From: Areca catechu
Lineage: Eukaryota > Streptophyta > Magnoliopsida > Arecales > Arecaceae
Direction: 5' to 3'
Length of the DNA stretch: 64,000 bases
Assembly (NCBI GenBank): GCA_021397845.1
Contig: CM038038.1
Coordinates: forward strand, 64,660,748 to 64,724,747
A program made the translations under genes and the position numbers. This document shows, in pieces, positions 22,095 through 33,254 of the stretch. How positions within the stretch are numbered: the first letter of the stretch is position 1; every line of letters begins with the position of its first letter. Below the pieces are notes generated by a model. The model did not search any database. It was not told the origin of the DNA and saw only the letters and a program-made list of their open reading frames with translations.

Positions 22095-22940
22095 ATGTCT
22101 TCCAACCTGTCACTCCGGTCTCTTCTCGATAATGAGAAGCTCAATGGATCCAACTTCAATAGCTGGTATCGAAGGCTCAGGATTGTCCTGGAGTACGAAT
22201 GGATCCTGTATGTGATATCGGATCCGGCACCTGAGATCCTTGCTACCAATGCTCGAGGTTCGATTAGAGACACTTATCAGAAGTGGCTCTCTGACAGGAC
22301 CACTGTCCAATCATTATGTTGGCTATGATGAACGACGAGTTCAGTTGCAAATTCGAGGAAGCCTAGTCGGAAGAAATCCTTTAAAGGTTGAAGAGTCTTT
22401 CGGAACACCAGACGACGTTAAGAGGTACAGGGTCTCCTATGCCATCTACAATGCATGGATACATGATGGGACCTCGATCACTGATCATGTATTGTACATG
22501 ATCGAGATGATTGGGTGCCTGGCATGCTTGGATGTCTTTTGCATGAACAGCTTGGGAAAGATGAGATTTTGAATTCTCTCCCCTCCTCCTATCTAGACTT
22601 TCTCGATCATTATAGAATGAATAAGCTTGCAGTCAACTACCATGGTCTGTTGGGGTTGCTGCAGACTTATGAGAAAGACCACCAATTGAATAAAGGGGTG
22701 GTGAATCTGGTGGAAGGTTTTTCGGGAGGGCATCGTCCCTTTAAGAAAGGGAAGAAGAAAAATAATAAAGGAAAAAAGGTGCTTAGTGCTTCTGGGCCCA
22801 GTCAGGCTAAGAAAGTGAAGGCTGATCAAAGCCAGGAGGAGTGCTTCTTCTATAAGAAGCAAGGTCATTAGAAGAGGAACTGTCCTCTTTACATTGCATC
22901 CCTTGACCCGAACAGGTCCAAGAAGAGAAAGGTGCAGGAT
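22095..22940 (+). pseudogene. Copia-2 gag (broken)
   Basis: ATG at 22095 begins MSSNLSLRSLLDNEKLNGSN, a typical copia gag N-terminus (LNGSNF..W). Frameshifts occur near 22310 and 22545, and stops near 22363 and 22381 replace expected Gln. The middle (ESFGTPDDVKRY; LGKDEILNSLPSSYLDF) is the conserved UBN2-like gag core. A basic linker (PFKKGKKKNNKGKK) precedes the zinc knuckle at 22843-22886, which is damaged twice: the second Cys is Tyr and the Trp after His is TAG. Both changes fit G to A transitions. Confidence 0.88.
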
Positions 22941-24300
22941 GGTCCTAGACAAGGTATTTATATGATAACATCTTATAATTTCTCTGTTTGCGATACTACT
23001 AACGAGTATTGGATACAGGAAGTCCAATTCATATTTATAATTCTTTACAGGGACTTCAAGTTAGTAGAAGATTCGAGGACGGTGAGAGGTTCTTGAACGT
23101 GGGAAATGGAAGCCGAGTTCCAGTTTTGGTGTTGGGAGTCCTTAAACTTGTTTTCGAGTCCTATATTATCGTTTTGAACGAGTATCATTTTTGTCCTTCT
23201 TTCATTTTGAATGTCATTTCTATAGGCCAGTTGGCCATGTATGGTTATGAACTATTAATAAAGAATGACATTTGCAAAATCATTTTGAATGATTCTGTTG
23301 TTTTGAATGGACAAATACGTGATGGCATTTATGTACTATCATGACCTGTTAGTGTAATGTACACGTCTAGCAAACGCCCTAGGATAGATAATGTCAGCGA
23401 AGCGTATCTATGTTATTGTAGGCTAGGTCATATTAACAGGAATAGGATAAACAGGTTGAAAATCGAGGGTCTCCTCGATTTTAGTGAAGATAGTTCACTT
23501 CCAACCTGTGAGTCCTGTCTTCTTGGAAAAATGACTAAGTCACCTTTTACTGGAAAAGGTGATCGAGCCAATGAAATTCTAAGTCTGATACATACTGATG
23601 TATGCAGATCCATGAATATTAGTACCAGGGGAGGGTACGGTTATTTCATTACTTTTACAAATGACCTTTCGAGGTATGGTTATGACTTCTTGATAAGACA
23701 TAAATCTGAATCATTTGTAATGTTCAAACGATATCATAATGAAGTAGAAAAATAAATTGGAAAGTGTATCAAAATCCTTCGATTCGATTGAGGTGGTGAA
23801 TACCTTTCTGGTGAGTTTCTGACATATCTTGAGAAGAATGGGATTCTCTCTCGGTGGACACCTCGGTTAAATGGAGTGTTTGAGAGGAAGAATCGAACCC
23901 TGTTAGACATGGTTCGGTCCATGATGGGCTTTGCTACTCTACCGATATCCTTTTGGGAATATGCTCTAGAATTAGCCTGTTACCTTTTGAATAGGGCTCC
24001 AAGTAAGTCTGTTAGTAAAACACCGTATGAGATGTGGACTAGATGTAAGCCGACACTTTCACACCTTCGGGTCTGGGGGTGTCTGGCTTATGTAAAATGT
24101 TTAGAAATGGACAAACTTGGACCTAGGTCTGACCGGTGCCTATTTGTTGGGTATCCAAAAAAGTCTAAGGGGTATTACTTCTACTTAGCCAAGGAACAAA
24201 AGTTGTTCGTCAGTCTTAAGGCTATCTTTTCGGAAAAGGAGTTCCTTGGTGAAGGAACTATAACCACTAAGATTGAAATTAGTGAAGTTCAATAAGTAGA
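22941..24300 (+). pseudogene. Copia-2 protease and integrase (broken)
   Basis: Protease active site DTGS at about 23012-23023, then the conserved ILNVISIGQLAMYGYEL stretch. GAG-pre-integrase carries RLGHINRNRI. Integrase has zinc-binding CESC with GKMTKS, first Asp in IHTDVCRS, a second catalytic segment reading RFD then TGA then GGEYLSGEF near 23780, and the Glu in FERKNRT. A four-residue deletion lies just before that Glu. Stops at 23341 (TGA), 23752 (TAA), 23788 (TGA) and 24292 (TAA); three fit CGA or CAA mutated by C to T. The C-terminal part SHLRVWGCLAYVKCLEMDK is intact. Confidence 0.9.
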
Positions 24301-25352
24301 AGAACCGACACACTTAAGGGACAACATAGAACTGGCTATGATTAGATCACACCCAGAGCCCACTCAAGAACCATTAAGGAGATCCAGTAGAGTACCAAGC
24401 CAACCGGACAGATCAATGGTTTCTTGGTCCGGGATGGTGATCCCATTGAACTCGCTGAGAATAATGAGGATCCGATCACCTATATGGATGCATTGCAGAG
24501 GTCTGACTCTGAGAAATGGCTTGGAGCCATGAGATCCAAAATGGAGTCCATGGAGATCAACAATGTATGGACATTGGTTGATCCACCTGAAGGGATAAAA
24601 TCCATTGGATACAAATGGATTTTCAAGAGGAAAAGAGGCGCAGACGAAAATGTGGAGACCTATAAAGTCCATCTAGTTGCCAACGGGTATCGTCAATGTT
24701 ATGGTATTGACTATGACGAGACGTTCTCTCCTGTGGCAATGCTCAAATCCATTCGGATTATGCTTGCTTTAGCAGTGCACTTTGACTATGAAATCTGGCA
24801 AATGGATGTCCGAGCAGCTTTTCTGAATGGTGAGTTGGAAGAGGAGATGTATATGATACAACCTAAAGGGTTCACATCCATAGATGAGTCAAAGGTGTGT
24901 AGGCTTCAAAAGTCCATCTATGGACTGAAGCAAGCATCAAGGAGTTGGAACATGCGATTTGATAAGTGTTCAAGTTGTATGGCTTCGCTAGGAATGGAGA
25001 AGAGCCTTGCATTTACAAATGGGCTAATGGTTCTGTGATTGTATTCCTTGTGCTGTATATGGATGACATTCTCTTAATCGAGAATGACATCGTAGCATTG
25101 CAAGGAATAAAGGTCTGGTTATCATCTCAGTTCTCTATGAAGGACTTGGATGAAGCCTCTTACATACTAGGTATGAAGATCTATAGAGATAAATCTAAGA
25201 GGCTTCTGGGACTGTCCCAGTCTACGTACATTGACACTATGCTGAAACGGTTTATCATGGAGAATTCCAAGAAGGGCTATCTCCCAATAAGCACTAGAAT
25301 TGATCTCTCCAAAAGGAATTGTGCGACAACTCCTGAGGAGAGAGAGCGCTGA
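24301..25352 (+). pseudogene. Copia-2 reverse transcriptase (frameshifted)
   Basis: RT with WTLVDPPEGIKSIGYKWIFK, YKVHLVANGYRQ, IWQMDVRAAFLNGELEEEMYM, SIYGLKQASRSWNMRF and catalytic YMDD (near 25055-25066). A one-base change of frame near 24965 separates the Asp-containing palm segment from YMDD. The frame ends at a frameshift around 25345. YMDD rather than YVDD is an ordinary variant. Confidence 0.9.
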
Positions 25353-26002
25353 GTAGAATTCCATATGCTTCGGTAATGGGTTCTATCATGTACTCCATGA
25401 CATGTACTAGACCAGACGTGCCATACTCACTAGGTGTAGTGAGCAGATACCAGTCTGACCCAGGTGAAGCTCATTGGAAAGTGCTTAAAACCATCCTTAA
25501 GTATTTATGAAATACTAAGGACCAATGGCTAGTTTATAGAGAATCTGACTTGAAACTTGGGGGGTATACTGACTCCAGTTTCCAATCAGATAAAGATGAT
25601 AGCAAGAGTGTGTCAGGTTTTGTCTTTACCCTGAACGGAGGAGCTGTCTACTAGAAAAGTTTCAAGTAGTCTACTATGGCGGACTCAGTATGCAAAGCAG
25701 AGTACATTACAGCATCAAATGCAGTGAAGGAAGCTGTGTGGTTGCGAAAGTTCCTTGGCGAGCTAGGAGTGGCACCTTCCCTTGATGGTCCTGTTCCGGT
25801 GTACTGTGACAACACTGGAGCCATTGCTCAAGCCAAAGAGCCGAAGTCTCATCACCGCATAAAGAATATTCTGCAGTGCTATCACCTTATACGAGAGATC
25901 ATGGAACGAGGTGACATCGACCTTCAGAAGATCGATAAAAAGGAGAACCTGGCTGATCCCTTCACTAAAGTCATTGGAGTTCAAGAGTTTGACTGTTATT
26001 AA
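25353..26002 (+). pseudogene. Copia-2 RT thumb and RNase H (broken)
   Basis: Reads MGSIMYSMTCTRPDVPYSLG, LKLGGYTDSSFQSD, then AEYITASNAVKEAVWLRKF and VYCDNTGAIAQAKEPKSH, the copia RNase H signature, and ends ENLADPFTKVIG. Stops replace Arg (TGA near 25508), Trp (TAG near 25652) and Gln (TAG near 25667). The last 108 codons before 26002 are open. Confidence 0.88.
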
Positions 26003-27034
26003 AAAAAAATGGGAATGAGATTCTGTACTAATTGGCTTTAGTCCAAGTGGGAGTTGTTGGGAATTGTGTCCCAAAGTAAATCGTCTAGGCTATAGACAGT
26101 TGTGCTATCTTTGTATTTGTATATGAATTTTCCTTTAATAAATAAAAGTTATTTTTGGCTATCCATCATATTTATTTTTCCTGTAAGAACTCTTATGTGA
26201 TGGAGTCCTTAGAACTACATTGTTTGATATAGAGAGGATATATCAAGTAGTTCTTAAACTGGTTCACAACCAAATGATGCATTGTTATAGGACGATGATG
26301 TATCAAGTGTAGGTTATTGTATGTCACATTTGTTGGTTGTCCTCTTAATCAAGGAGTGTGGAGATACTGGTGTGACATACAAGTGAAATGTATGACATCT
26401 CATTGAATGTGGCCATCTGCGGAGCTCCCTTCTGCCAAAGGGTTGCTCACAAAGGGATATGGGTATATGTCCCTCAGACCTGAGATCACCATGGCAGCTT
26501 GCAAGCAACTTACTGTACTTTGGTACCGGACTACCTGGATTTCTAATCCAGTGATAGAAGGTTTCTGGGTGCAGTCACGTATTTATGGAGTGGTGGTGGA
26601 TCAAGATGGAATTGACCTCTCGAAATAGTTTGGAGTGAATGACTCACTATGTCTCAATTCAGCAAAACCTTGGCTACGGTGGTTCTTGTGAGGAGTCATA
26701 GAACTTGTGAAGTTGAGACATGATCTGGATAAACCAAATTAGGGTTGGCAGTCTAACCCTAGGTCATCCTAAGCATTATGAGGTCAAAGGGATGAATTAT
26801 GTGGCAACCATATGCCAGAGGTTCTTGTGAGGTGCTCTATATCTTCGACCTATCCGGACATCGGGTATCATTGCTAGATGAGAACTTTGACTGGTATTGA
26901 AAATTTTTCAATGCTACCAGCTTAGTGTTCGAACCTATGGGATCACACACCATAGAGGATTTCTATCTGATCTTGTGGCTAATCAATGATTTGGAATTGT
27001 TTATCGTCACCCGAAGTCAATATGATTGACTTTG

Positions 27035-27155
27035 TTCCAAGTGTCGATACTTGAAATTTTGTAGGTGTCGACACTTGGTGAAGTGTCGACACTTGGTGAA
27101 GTGTCGACACTTGGTGAAGTGTCGACACTTGATAATTTTTGAGTGTCGACACTTC
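27035..27155. repeat. AAGTGTCGACACTT palindrome cluster, 3' LTR of Copia-2
   Basis: Six copies of TGTCGACAC or a one-base variant. Three successive units with the linker GGTG are a perfect tandem repeat, indicating local expansion. Confidence 0.88.
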
Positions 27156-27378
27156 CTGTGACGAGCAAGATTTCTGGGAGGATTTCGTGGAAGGTTTTTG
27201 GGCAGGTTTTGACCTGATTTGAATTTCCAATTCAAATCAGTTTTGGCTCCTAGGCTTTATGGTATGAAATTCATGCATGCCTTAATGGGTTAGACCCATT
27301 TGGTATGGCCTTGATCTTCTCCCCCATTCTCTCCTCTTATCTCTCCTTCTTTCTTCTTCTCCCTCTCCCTGCTGCCCC

Positions 27379-27385
27379 TATAAAT
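27379..27385 (+). promoter_or_regulatory. TATA box in Copia-2 3' LTR
   Basis: TATAAAT in the context CCCC-TATAAAT-GTAGGACAT, matching the 5' LTR site. It could drive readout transcription to the right into the Sirevirus in antisense. Confidence 0.55.
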
Positions 27386-27952
27386 GTAGGACATTATGGT
27401 GGCTGCTGAGGTTAGACAACACAAGAACTGTAACAAAATTTTGGGAGAAAAAGATTGAGAAGAGTAGTGAGAGCTTTAAGGATTGGGTGTGTGCTACCTA
27501 GCAATCAAGCTAGGTCTTCGGAAGAGAAGTTTTGGGAAGGGGTTCCTGCTCTCCTTCTAGTCTCCATGGAAGAAGAAGATTGGCCAAGGATCCTGAAGAT
27601 TTAGCACTCCGAGAGAGTTGATCAGAGTCGAGCCCAGGTGTGGATATCTTGTAGAGGCCAGACGTGTGTATGGCTCGAGTGCCCTCCTCCTTCTCACAAC
27701 TCTTCATAGCTTCTCTCCAGCACTCTCAGACGTCTAGAGGTATGACCTTTATATTTATGTTGCTTTATTATTTTTGAAGTTATATGCATGCTAGATTATT
27801 ATGCTAGATCCTGTTGCAAGCAGATCGGTATATCATTTTAGATCTATCTACCGAGCCTTCCGCTGTGCATGTCTAAAAATGTTTTAAAATGCATATCTTC
27901 TACCCTCTTTTCTTGCATATTGTATGCTAGGTTTAGGTGTTTTTCATCTTTA

Positions 27953-28124
27953 GTAACAGGCCTATTAGCCATTGAAGTGGATTTCCTAGTTGGAGAGGAT
28001 GTTTCTTCTTTTTTTTTTTGGGAGAATACCTTTTTCTCTTTTCTCCCTTTTTCTTTAGATCTTCACTACGTGTGCTTGTTTCAGCTACTTGAGGAATCTT
28101 TCATGCTAATCTCCTTAGAGCCAT
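27953..28124 (-). pseudogene. Sirevirus ORF3 (envelope-like), N-terminal part
   Basis: The minus-strand ATG at 28124 starts MALRRLA, followed by a TGA where the context suggests Arg (CGA to TGA), then a strongly basic stretch (KKKGEKRKR and a Lys run) that resembles a nuclear localisation signal. An 11-A run at 28009-28019 (minus strand) shifts the frame by one base relative to the downstream part at 9704-8395. The DNA is contiguous with that part once Copia-2 and one TSD copy are removed. Confidence 0.7.
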
Positions 28125-28540
28125 TGCAGCAAGATTTGTGGGATTTAGAAAATTAGAGTTTCGAGGAATGGTTTTTGAAGTTTTGGTGGATGTTCCGAGT
28201 GAAGTAGAAAGAGTGAAATGCAAGAGGAGTACTCGGTTCTATTTAAAAAAGTGATTTTCCGACATTCGAGTCGGCTCACCTAGCCCTAAAAATGTCCGAG
28301 TCGGCTTGATCAGAGTGAACTTAGAATAAGCAAAAAAATCAGACATTCGAGCTGGCTCAACCAAAGCAAAATTGCTCGAGTCGACTCAAATAGAAACTTT
28401 CCATAGAAAATGAAATGGTTCAGAAATTGAGTTTGATTCAATGAAATCTCAAAAAAAGTTGTTCAAAATACTTGAATGATTATAGGAGGTTTTCTAGATA
28501 ATTTTTCCTTAATTATGAAGGAAATTAGGTTAGGTAGATC
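28125..28540 (-). promoter_or_regulatory. Sirevirus spacer between pol and ORF3, possible internal promoter
   Basis: Noncoding. At 28265-28385 it holds four or more copies of the GAGTCGGCTC/GAGTCGACTC motif found in the LTRs of the same element. On the minus strand these are followed by a TATA-like TTTAAATAG (28239-28247) and then, about 115 bases on, the ORF3 ATG. An internal promoter is an inference from this layout. Confidence 0.45.
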
Positions 28541-29019
28541 TAGAAGGGATCATAAAGACCTAATTCTTCTCTAAGTAATTCAAATCTATCCTGATTTAGT
28601 GGCTTAGTGAAAATGTCAGCTAATTATTTTTCAGTTGGAATAAATTCTAGTTCAATATCACCATTCAAAACATGGTCTGTAATAAAATGGAATCAAATCT
28701 CTATATACTTGGTTCTAGAATGCTGAATTGGATTTTTGGTCAAATTTATAGCCCTTGTATTATCATACTTGATTGAAATTTTGAATTGTATAACACCAAA
28801 GTCTTCTAGTTGTTGCTTAATCCATAACACTTGTGCATAACAACTCCCTACAGCAACATACTTTGCCTCAGCAGTAGAAAATGCTACCGAGTTTTATTTC
28901 TTACAGTGCTATGTGATTATATTCAATCCTAGAAATTGGCATGTACCACTAGTGCTCTTTCTATTAATTTTACAACCAGCATAGTCAACATCCAAAAATC
29001 TAATTAAGTTCAATGAAGA
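28541..29019 (-). pseudogene. Sirevirus RNase H (broken)
   Basis: Minus-strand segments are readable as the Sirevirus RNase H: the STAEAKYVAVGSCYAQVLW segment (around 28810-28890) and the terminal RFELLREELGL near 28550-28590. Frame breaks and stops interrupt it. It follows RT directly, with the YLKGT and LGLWFSK bridge ending at 29020. Confidence 0.8.
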
Positions 29020-30117
29020 CTATTTTGAAAACCAAAGGCCTAGATTGCTTGTACCTTTCAAATATCTGAATATTCTTTTAACAGCAAGCATATGTGTTTC
29101 TGTAGGATTACATTGAAATCTAGCACATACACATACACTATATAAGATATCCGGTCTACTTGTAGTCAAGTATAATATGGATTTGATCATACCTCTATAG
29201 AGCTTTAGGTCAACATTGGATTCATTTTCATCTTTGTCCAATCTGCAAGATGGGCTCATGGGTGTGCTCATTTGTTTGCTCGTCTCCATACCAAACTTTT
29301 TAATTATTTTCTTGGTATACTTGGCTTGGTTGATGAAGATTCTTTCCTTAGTTTGCTTTACTTGAAGTCCGAGGAAGTAGTTAAGTTCATCCATTAGGCT
29401 CATTTCAAATTCTCCCTGCATTAACTTAGCAAATTCTTTACAAAAATTTTCATTAGTTGCACCAAATATAATATCATCAACATAGATTTGTACAACTAAT
29501 ATATCATTATTTTTTATTTTGATGAAAAGGATTTTATCAACATTTCTTCTTGAGAAATCATTTTCAATCAAGAAAGTGCTAAGTCTATCATACCAAGCTC
29601 TAGGTGCTTGTTTCAAACCATATAAAGCTTTGTTCAATTTAAACATATGGTTTGGAAAAACATGATCTTCAAAACCCGGTAGTTGTTCTACAAAAACTTG
29701 TTCAGAAATAAATCCATTTAAAAATATACTTTTTACATCCATTTGAAAAAGCTTAAAATTCATGTAGCAAGCATATGCAAGAAGTAATCTAATGGCTTCT
29801 AGTCTTGCTACGGGTGTATATGTTTCATCAAAATCAATACCTTCTTCTTGATTGTATCTCTTAGCCACTAATGTAGCTTTATTTCTAATGACATTTTCTT
29901 GTTCATCTAATTTGTTCTTATAGACCCATTTGGTTCCTATTACTGGATGGTCTGTAGGTCTATCAACTAATATCCAAACCTTGTTTCTTTCAAACTGGTT
30001 CAATTCTTCATGCATGGCCATCATCCAGTTTGGATCATTTTCAGCTTCTTCTAAGGTATGAGGTTCTATTTGAGATACAAAGGCTAGGTAGTCATGTGCA
30101 GCTCTATGTGATGACAT
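29020..30117 (-). CDS. Sirevirus reverse transcriptase (open segment)
   Basis: 365 codons open, the best preserved part of the element. Motifs include DPNWMMAMHEELNQFERN (typical Sirevirus RT start), VIGTKWVYKNKLDE, DFDETYTPVARLEAIR, FQMDVKSIFLNGFI, LYGLKQAPRAWYDRL, the catalytic YVDD near residue 212, and TSRPDILYSVCVCARFQ. One in-frame stop (TAA at about 30130, expected Gln) separates it from the integrase end in the same frame. As a polyprotein fragment it is unlikely to be expressed alone. Confidence 0.92.
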   Translation of the reverse strand: MSSHRAAHDYLAFVSQIEPHTLEEAENDPNWMMAMHEELNQFERNKVWILVDRPTDHPVIGTKWVYKNKLDEQENVIRNKATLVAKRYNQEEGIDFDETYTPVARLEAIRLLLAYACYMNFKLFQMDVKSIFLNGFISEQVFVEQLPGFEDHVFPNHMFKLNKALYGLKQAPRAWYDRLSTFLIENDFSRRNVDKILFIKIKNNDILVVQIYVDDIIFGATNENFCKEFAKLMQGEFEMSLMDELNYFLGLQVKQTKERIFINQAKYTKKIIKKFGMETSKQMSTPMSPSCRLDKDENESNVDLKLYRGMIKSILYLTTSRPDILYSVCVCARFQCNPTETHMLAVKRIFRYLKGTSNLGLWFSK

Positions 30118-31195
30118 AGTCCTAATACCTTATGAATGATCACCAATAATTAATTCTTTAGGATGAGAAGTTGCGTACCTCCATTCTGTTGGTAGATCTG
30201 TATGATCCTTACTTACCATTTCTTCTCCTTCAATTGGTCTTTCTTGTATGCTCATGTCTTCCATCTCTTTTTGAATTGTACCTGTATCATTGTCTATACA
30301 CTCTTCTTTCTTAGAAGGTGAATGGTTAGTTTCATCAAAAATAACATGCATTGACTCTTCTATAGTAAAAGTCCTTTTATTAAATACTCTATATGCTTTG
30401 CTATGTAATGAATAACCAAGGAAAATTGCTTCATTAGATTTTGCATCAAATTTTTCTATATTATCTTTACCCGTTATTAAGCACAAAGCATTTGCATCCA
30501 AAGATATAAAAATAATTAATATTGGGTTTCTTTTCATTCCAAAGCTCATAGGGGGTTTTCTTCAAAATAGGATGGATCAAAACATGGTTTAAAATGTAAC
30601 AAGCAGTGTTCACCGCTTCTGCCCAAAAGTACCTTGGAAGATTACCTTCACATAACATGGTTCAGGCCATTTCTTCCAAAGTCCTATTTTTCCTCTCTAC
30701 GATATCATTTTGTTATGGTGTCCTAGGAGCGGAGAAGTTGTGATCAATGCTATTTTCTATGAAATAATCATCGAAAATTTGATTTTCAAATTCAGTGTCG
30801 TGATCACTCCTAATTGAGATTGTTGACAAACTTTTCAGATTTGAAATCTTTTTGTAAAATTTTTGAAATACTTTGAAGGTTTCATCTTTGTGAGCAATAA
30901 ACAAAACCCATGTAAATCTGGAAAAATCATCAACAATCACAAGGGCATATTTCATACCTCCTAGGCTTGTAGTCATAGTTAGTCCAAATAAGTCCATGTG
31001 AACTAGTTCTAGAGGTCTAGTAGTTGAAATCATATTTTTGGGTTTAAAGCTCCCCCTAGTTTATTTACCCATTTGGCATGCATCACAAACATGATCAAAA
31101 TCTACTTTAAACTTAGGCATGCCTCTAACCAAGTTTTTGAAAATTAATCTGGCAATAGTATGCATGCTAGCATGACCTAATCGTCTATGCCAAAG
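30118..31195 (-). pseudogene. Sirevirus integrase (broken)
   Basis: The minus strand starts with the GAG-pre-integrase signature LWHRRLGHASMHTIARL and zinc-binding CDAC (31060-31195). Then come catalytic Asp in LVHMDLFG, the second in RSDHDTEF, and Glu in the IVERKNRT segment near 30690. The C-terminal part FWAEAVNTACYILNHV, PYELW, FGCKCF continues to 30130. Stops and two frame changes (near 31035, 30710, 30550) break it. Confidence 0.88.
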
Positions 31196-31620
31196 TAAAC
31201 AAGATACCTTGGACTTAGTATTCATTGCAACTAGACTGGAACTACTTGATATAACAAGATCATTGAGATCAACTACGTAAATGTTTCAAAGTACGTGTCC
31301 AATGAACTTACTATTAGAATCAAGAGAGTTTGTTACAATACACATAGATGATTCAAAGATAACCTTGAAGCCTTTATCACATAATTGACAAATACTTAAT
31401 AAATTATGCTTCAATTTATCTACTAGCAATACATTTTTAATAAAAGTACAGGGGGTTATCTTGATCTAACCGATTCTGATTATTTTCTCCTTGCCATTAT
31501 CTCCAAAAGTAACCATACCTCCTTCTTTCATTTCTAGGATGATGAACTGATCCTTGTCACCCATCATATGCCTTGAACAGCTACTGTCAAGATACCATCT
31601 TTTTTTTAATTTCTGGGTTG
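31196..31620 (-). pseudogene. Sirevirus protease remnant
   Basis: The minus strand encodes WYLDSSCSRHMMGDKDQF (31535-31605), where functional relatives read DSGCSRHM. The active-site Gly is Ser, consistent with one G to A change and expected to inactivate the aspartic protease. FGDNGKEK follows. No long open frame. Confidence 0.8.
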
Positions 31621-33249
31621 CAAGACATTTCTGTAAGACAATCAAGGAGTTCTTTTAGGTACCTAAGCTAACTTGGATCCTTGCAGGTTAGCTAAGGTGG
31701 TTCCTTTGGAAATCCAAATCTTTCTTGATTTATTATGGGCATTTCTAATAATGTTGCATTCAAAAGCTTTATGTCCTAGCTCTTTGCAAGCAAAACATTT
31801 GATTCTAAAATTTTGAAAAAAAATTATATTTCGAAATTCTAGATGCATGAGATGCAGAAATAGCAGGTTTTGTATTTGAGTTTTTAGGAACATACAAGGT
31901 AGCTTTCGAGGTGGAAGTAGAACCTTTTGTCACAAAAGTCTTTTGAGATGTAAACTTTGGAACAAAATCTTTTTGTTTCACAAAAATAGTTACTGAAACA
32001 TAATTTGAATTTGAAGAATTATAACCAATTCCAGCTTTGTTACCAGAAATCTTTTGTTCTTTAAGAATCAGCTCAAGCTTGTTAGATGATAAAGTAAGTT
32101 TTTCAACAAGTGGCTTGAGTTTTTCAACCTCCTTTTTCAACTCATGATTTTCATTTAACAAAACTTTGTTTTTGTCAAGATAATCATTATTCTCAATTTT
32201 CTATACTTTACAGTTTTCAGAAAAGACATGAAGTTCTTTTTACAACAAAATATTCTTTTCTGAAATCTCCTCTTTTTCTTTGAGTAAAGAATCATTAATG
32301 TTCTTTAAAGATCTGATCTTTACTCCAGCCTTTTTAAATTCAGAGAAAAGATCATGGAATGCAGAATTTAACTCATCAAATATAAATTCAATCTGAGCAT
32401 TGGGAGAAGTTACCTCATCCTCGAGACCCATTAGACTTAAATTAGCAATTTTGTGGTCTCTTCCTCTTTAATTGAGGTGGATTTTTCACTGTTGCTCCAT
32501 ATGGCAACCATCGCTTTCTTTTTCTTCTTCTTGAAGAATTTCTTCAATAGAGGACAATCTTGATGAATGTGCCCCGGTTTCTTACATTCATTGCAGGTGA
32601 GGACTTGTTCCTTTTATTTGTCTTTGTCCTTTTCCTTGGAATGCTCTCCTCGTTAATGAAACTTTTTATTGAATCTTCCTTTCTTCTTTCTCAAAAATTT
32701 TCTAAATCTCCTCACGACCATTGTGATATCTTTATCTTCTAGATCATCTTCGGAGGAGGTGGAATCATCTTCCATTTCTTCATCATTCTTTGATTCCAAT
32801 GCATCCTTGAATGCAATAGTTTTCTTCTTTTTATGATCATCATCAATTCTGTGCTGCATGGCCAATTCGTGTGTGATGAGAGAACCCATTAATTCATCCA
32901 TAAATAGAGTGTTTAGATCTTTAGCTTCCTGGATGGCAGTAAATTTAGGATCCTATTTATCTGGAAGTGATCTCAATATCTTCTATACTAAATCAGCATT
33001 TGAGTAAACCCTGCCAAGACTTTTCAAACCATTAATAATATATGTAAATCTAGTGTACATGGTAAAAATATTTTCATTAGGTTCTATTTTAAACAATTTA
33101 TAATTATGTACTAAAAGATTAATTTTTGAAGTCTTTACTTGAGAAGTTCCTTCATGGGTCATCTCAAGTTTATCCCAAATTTCCTTTGCTGAACAGCAAG
33201 TGAAAATTTGATTAAACTCTTTGGAATCCAAAGCATAGTATAGCAAGTT
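31621..33249 (-). pseudogene. Sirevirus gag, main part (two zinc knuckles)
   Basis: Minus strand, resuming after the solo LTR with NLLYYALDSKEFNQIF and AKEIWDKLEMTHEGTSQVK, the UBN2 gag core. An acidic segment (DDSTSSEDDLEDKD) follows, then an intact CCHC zinc knuckle CNEC..GH..DC (about 32553-32594). A long helical region with Leu/Lys/Glu heptads (32050-32430) and a second CCHC knuckle CFAC..GH..EC (about 31745-31800) complete it. Two knuckles separated by a coiled coil is the Sirevirus pattern. Several frame breaks. Confidence 0.88.
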
Positions 33250-33254
33250 CATTG

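Larger units (their letters stand above)
9705..27952 (+). mobile_element. Copia-2, Ty1/copia element inserted in Sirevirus ORF3
   Basis: Complete copia element flanked by the TSD GTAAC (9700-9704 and 27953-27957). 5' LTR 9705-11560, PBS, long leader, gag-PR-IN-RT-RH, polypurine tract, 3' LTR 26055-27952. Gypsy-1 occupies 13043-21648 inside its leader, so its own length is about 9.6 kb. The LTR termini are unusual: the 5' copy starts TATTGG (the 3' copy has TGTTGG), and both end in CTTTA rather than CA; the TSD fixes these boundaries. Polyprotein fragments resemble Copia-1, not the Sirevirus. Broken by several frameshifts and stops. Confidence 0.93.
26055..27952 (+). repeat. Copia-2 3' LTR
   Basis: Begins TGTTGGGAATTGTG after the polypurine tract AAGTGGGAGT (26045-26054) and ends CATCTTTA next to TSD GTAAC. 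Matches the 5' LTR throughout, with a longer palindrome cluster. Confidence 0.93.

Noticed and set aside
27035..27155. Evenly repeated palindromes resembling a CRISPR array
   Set aside because: Units are 14-bp palindromes with linkers of only a few bases, no unique spacers and no cas genes, and they lie in a plant LTR.
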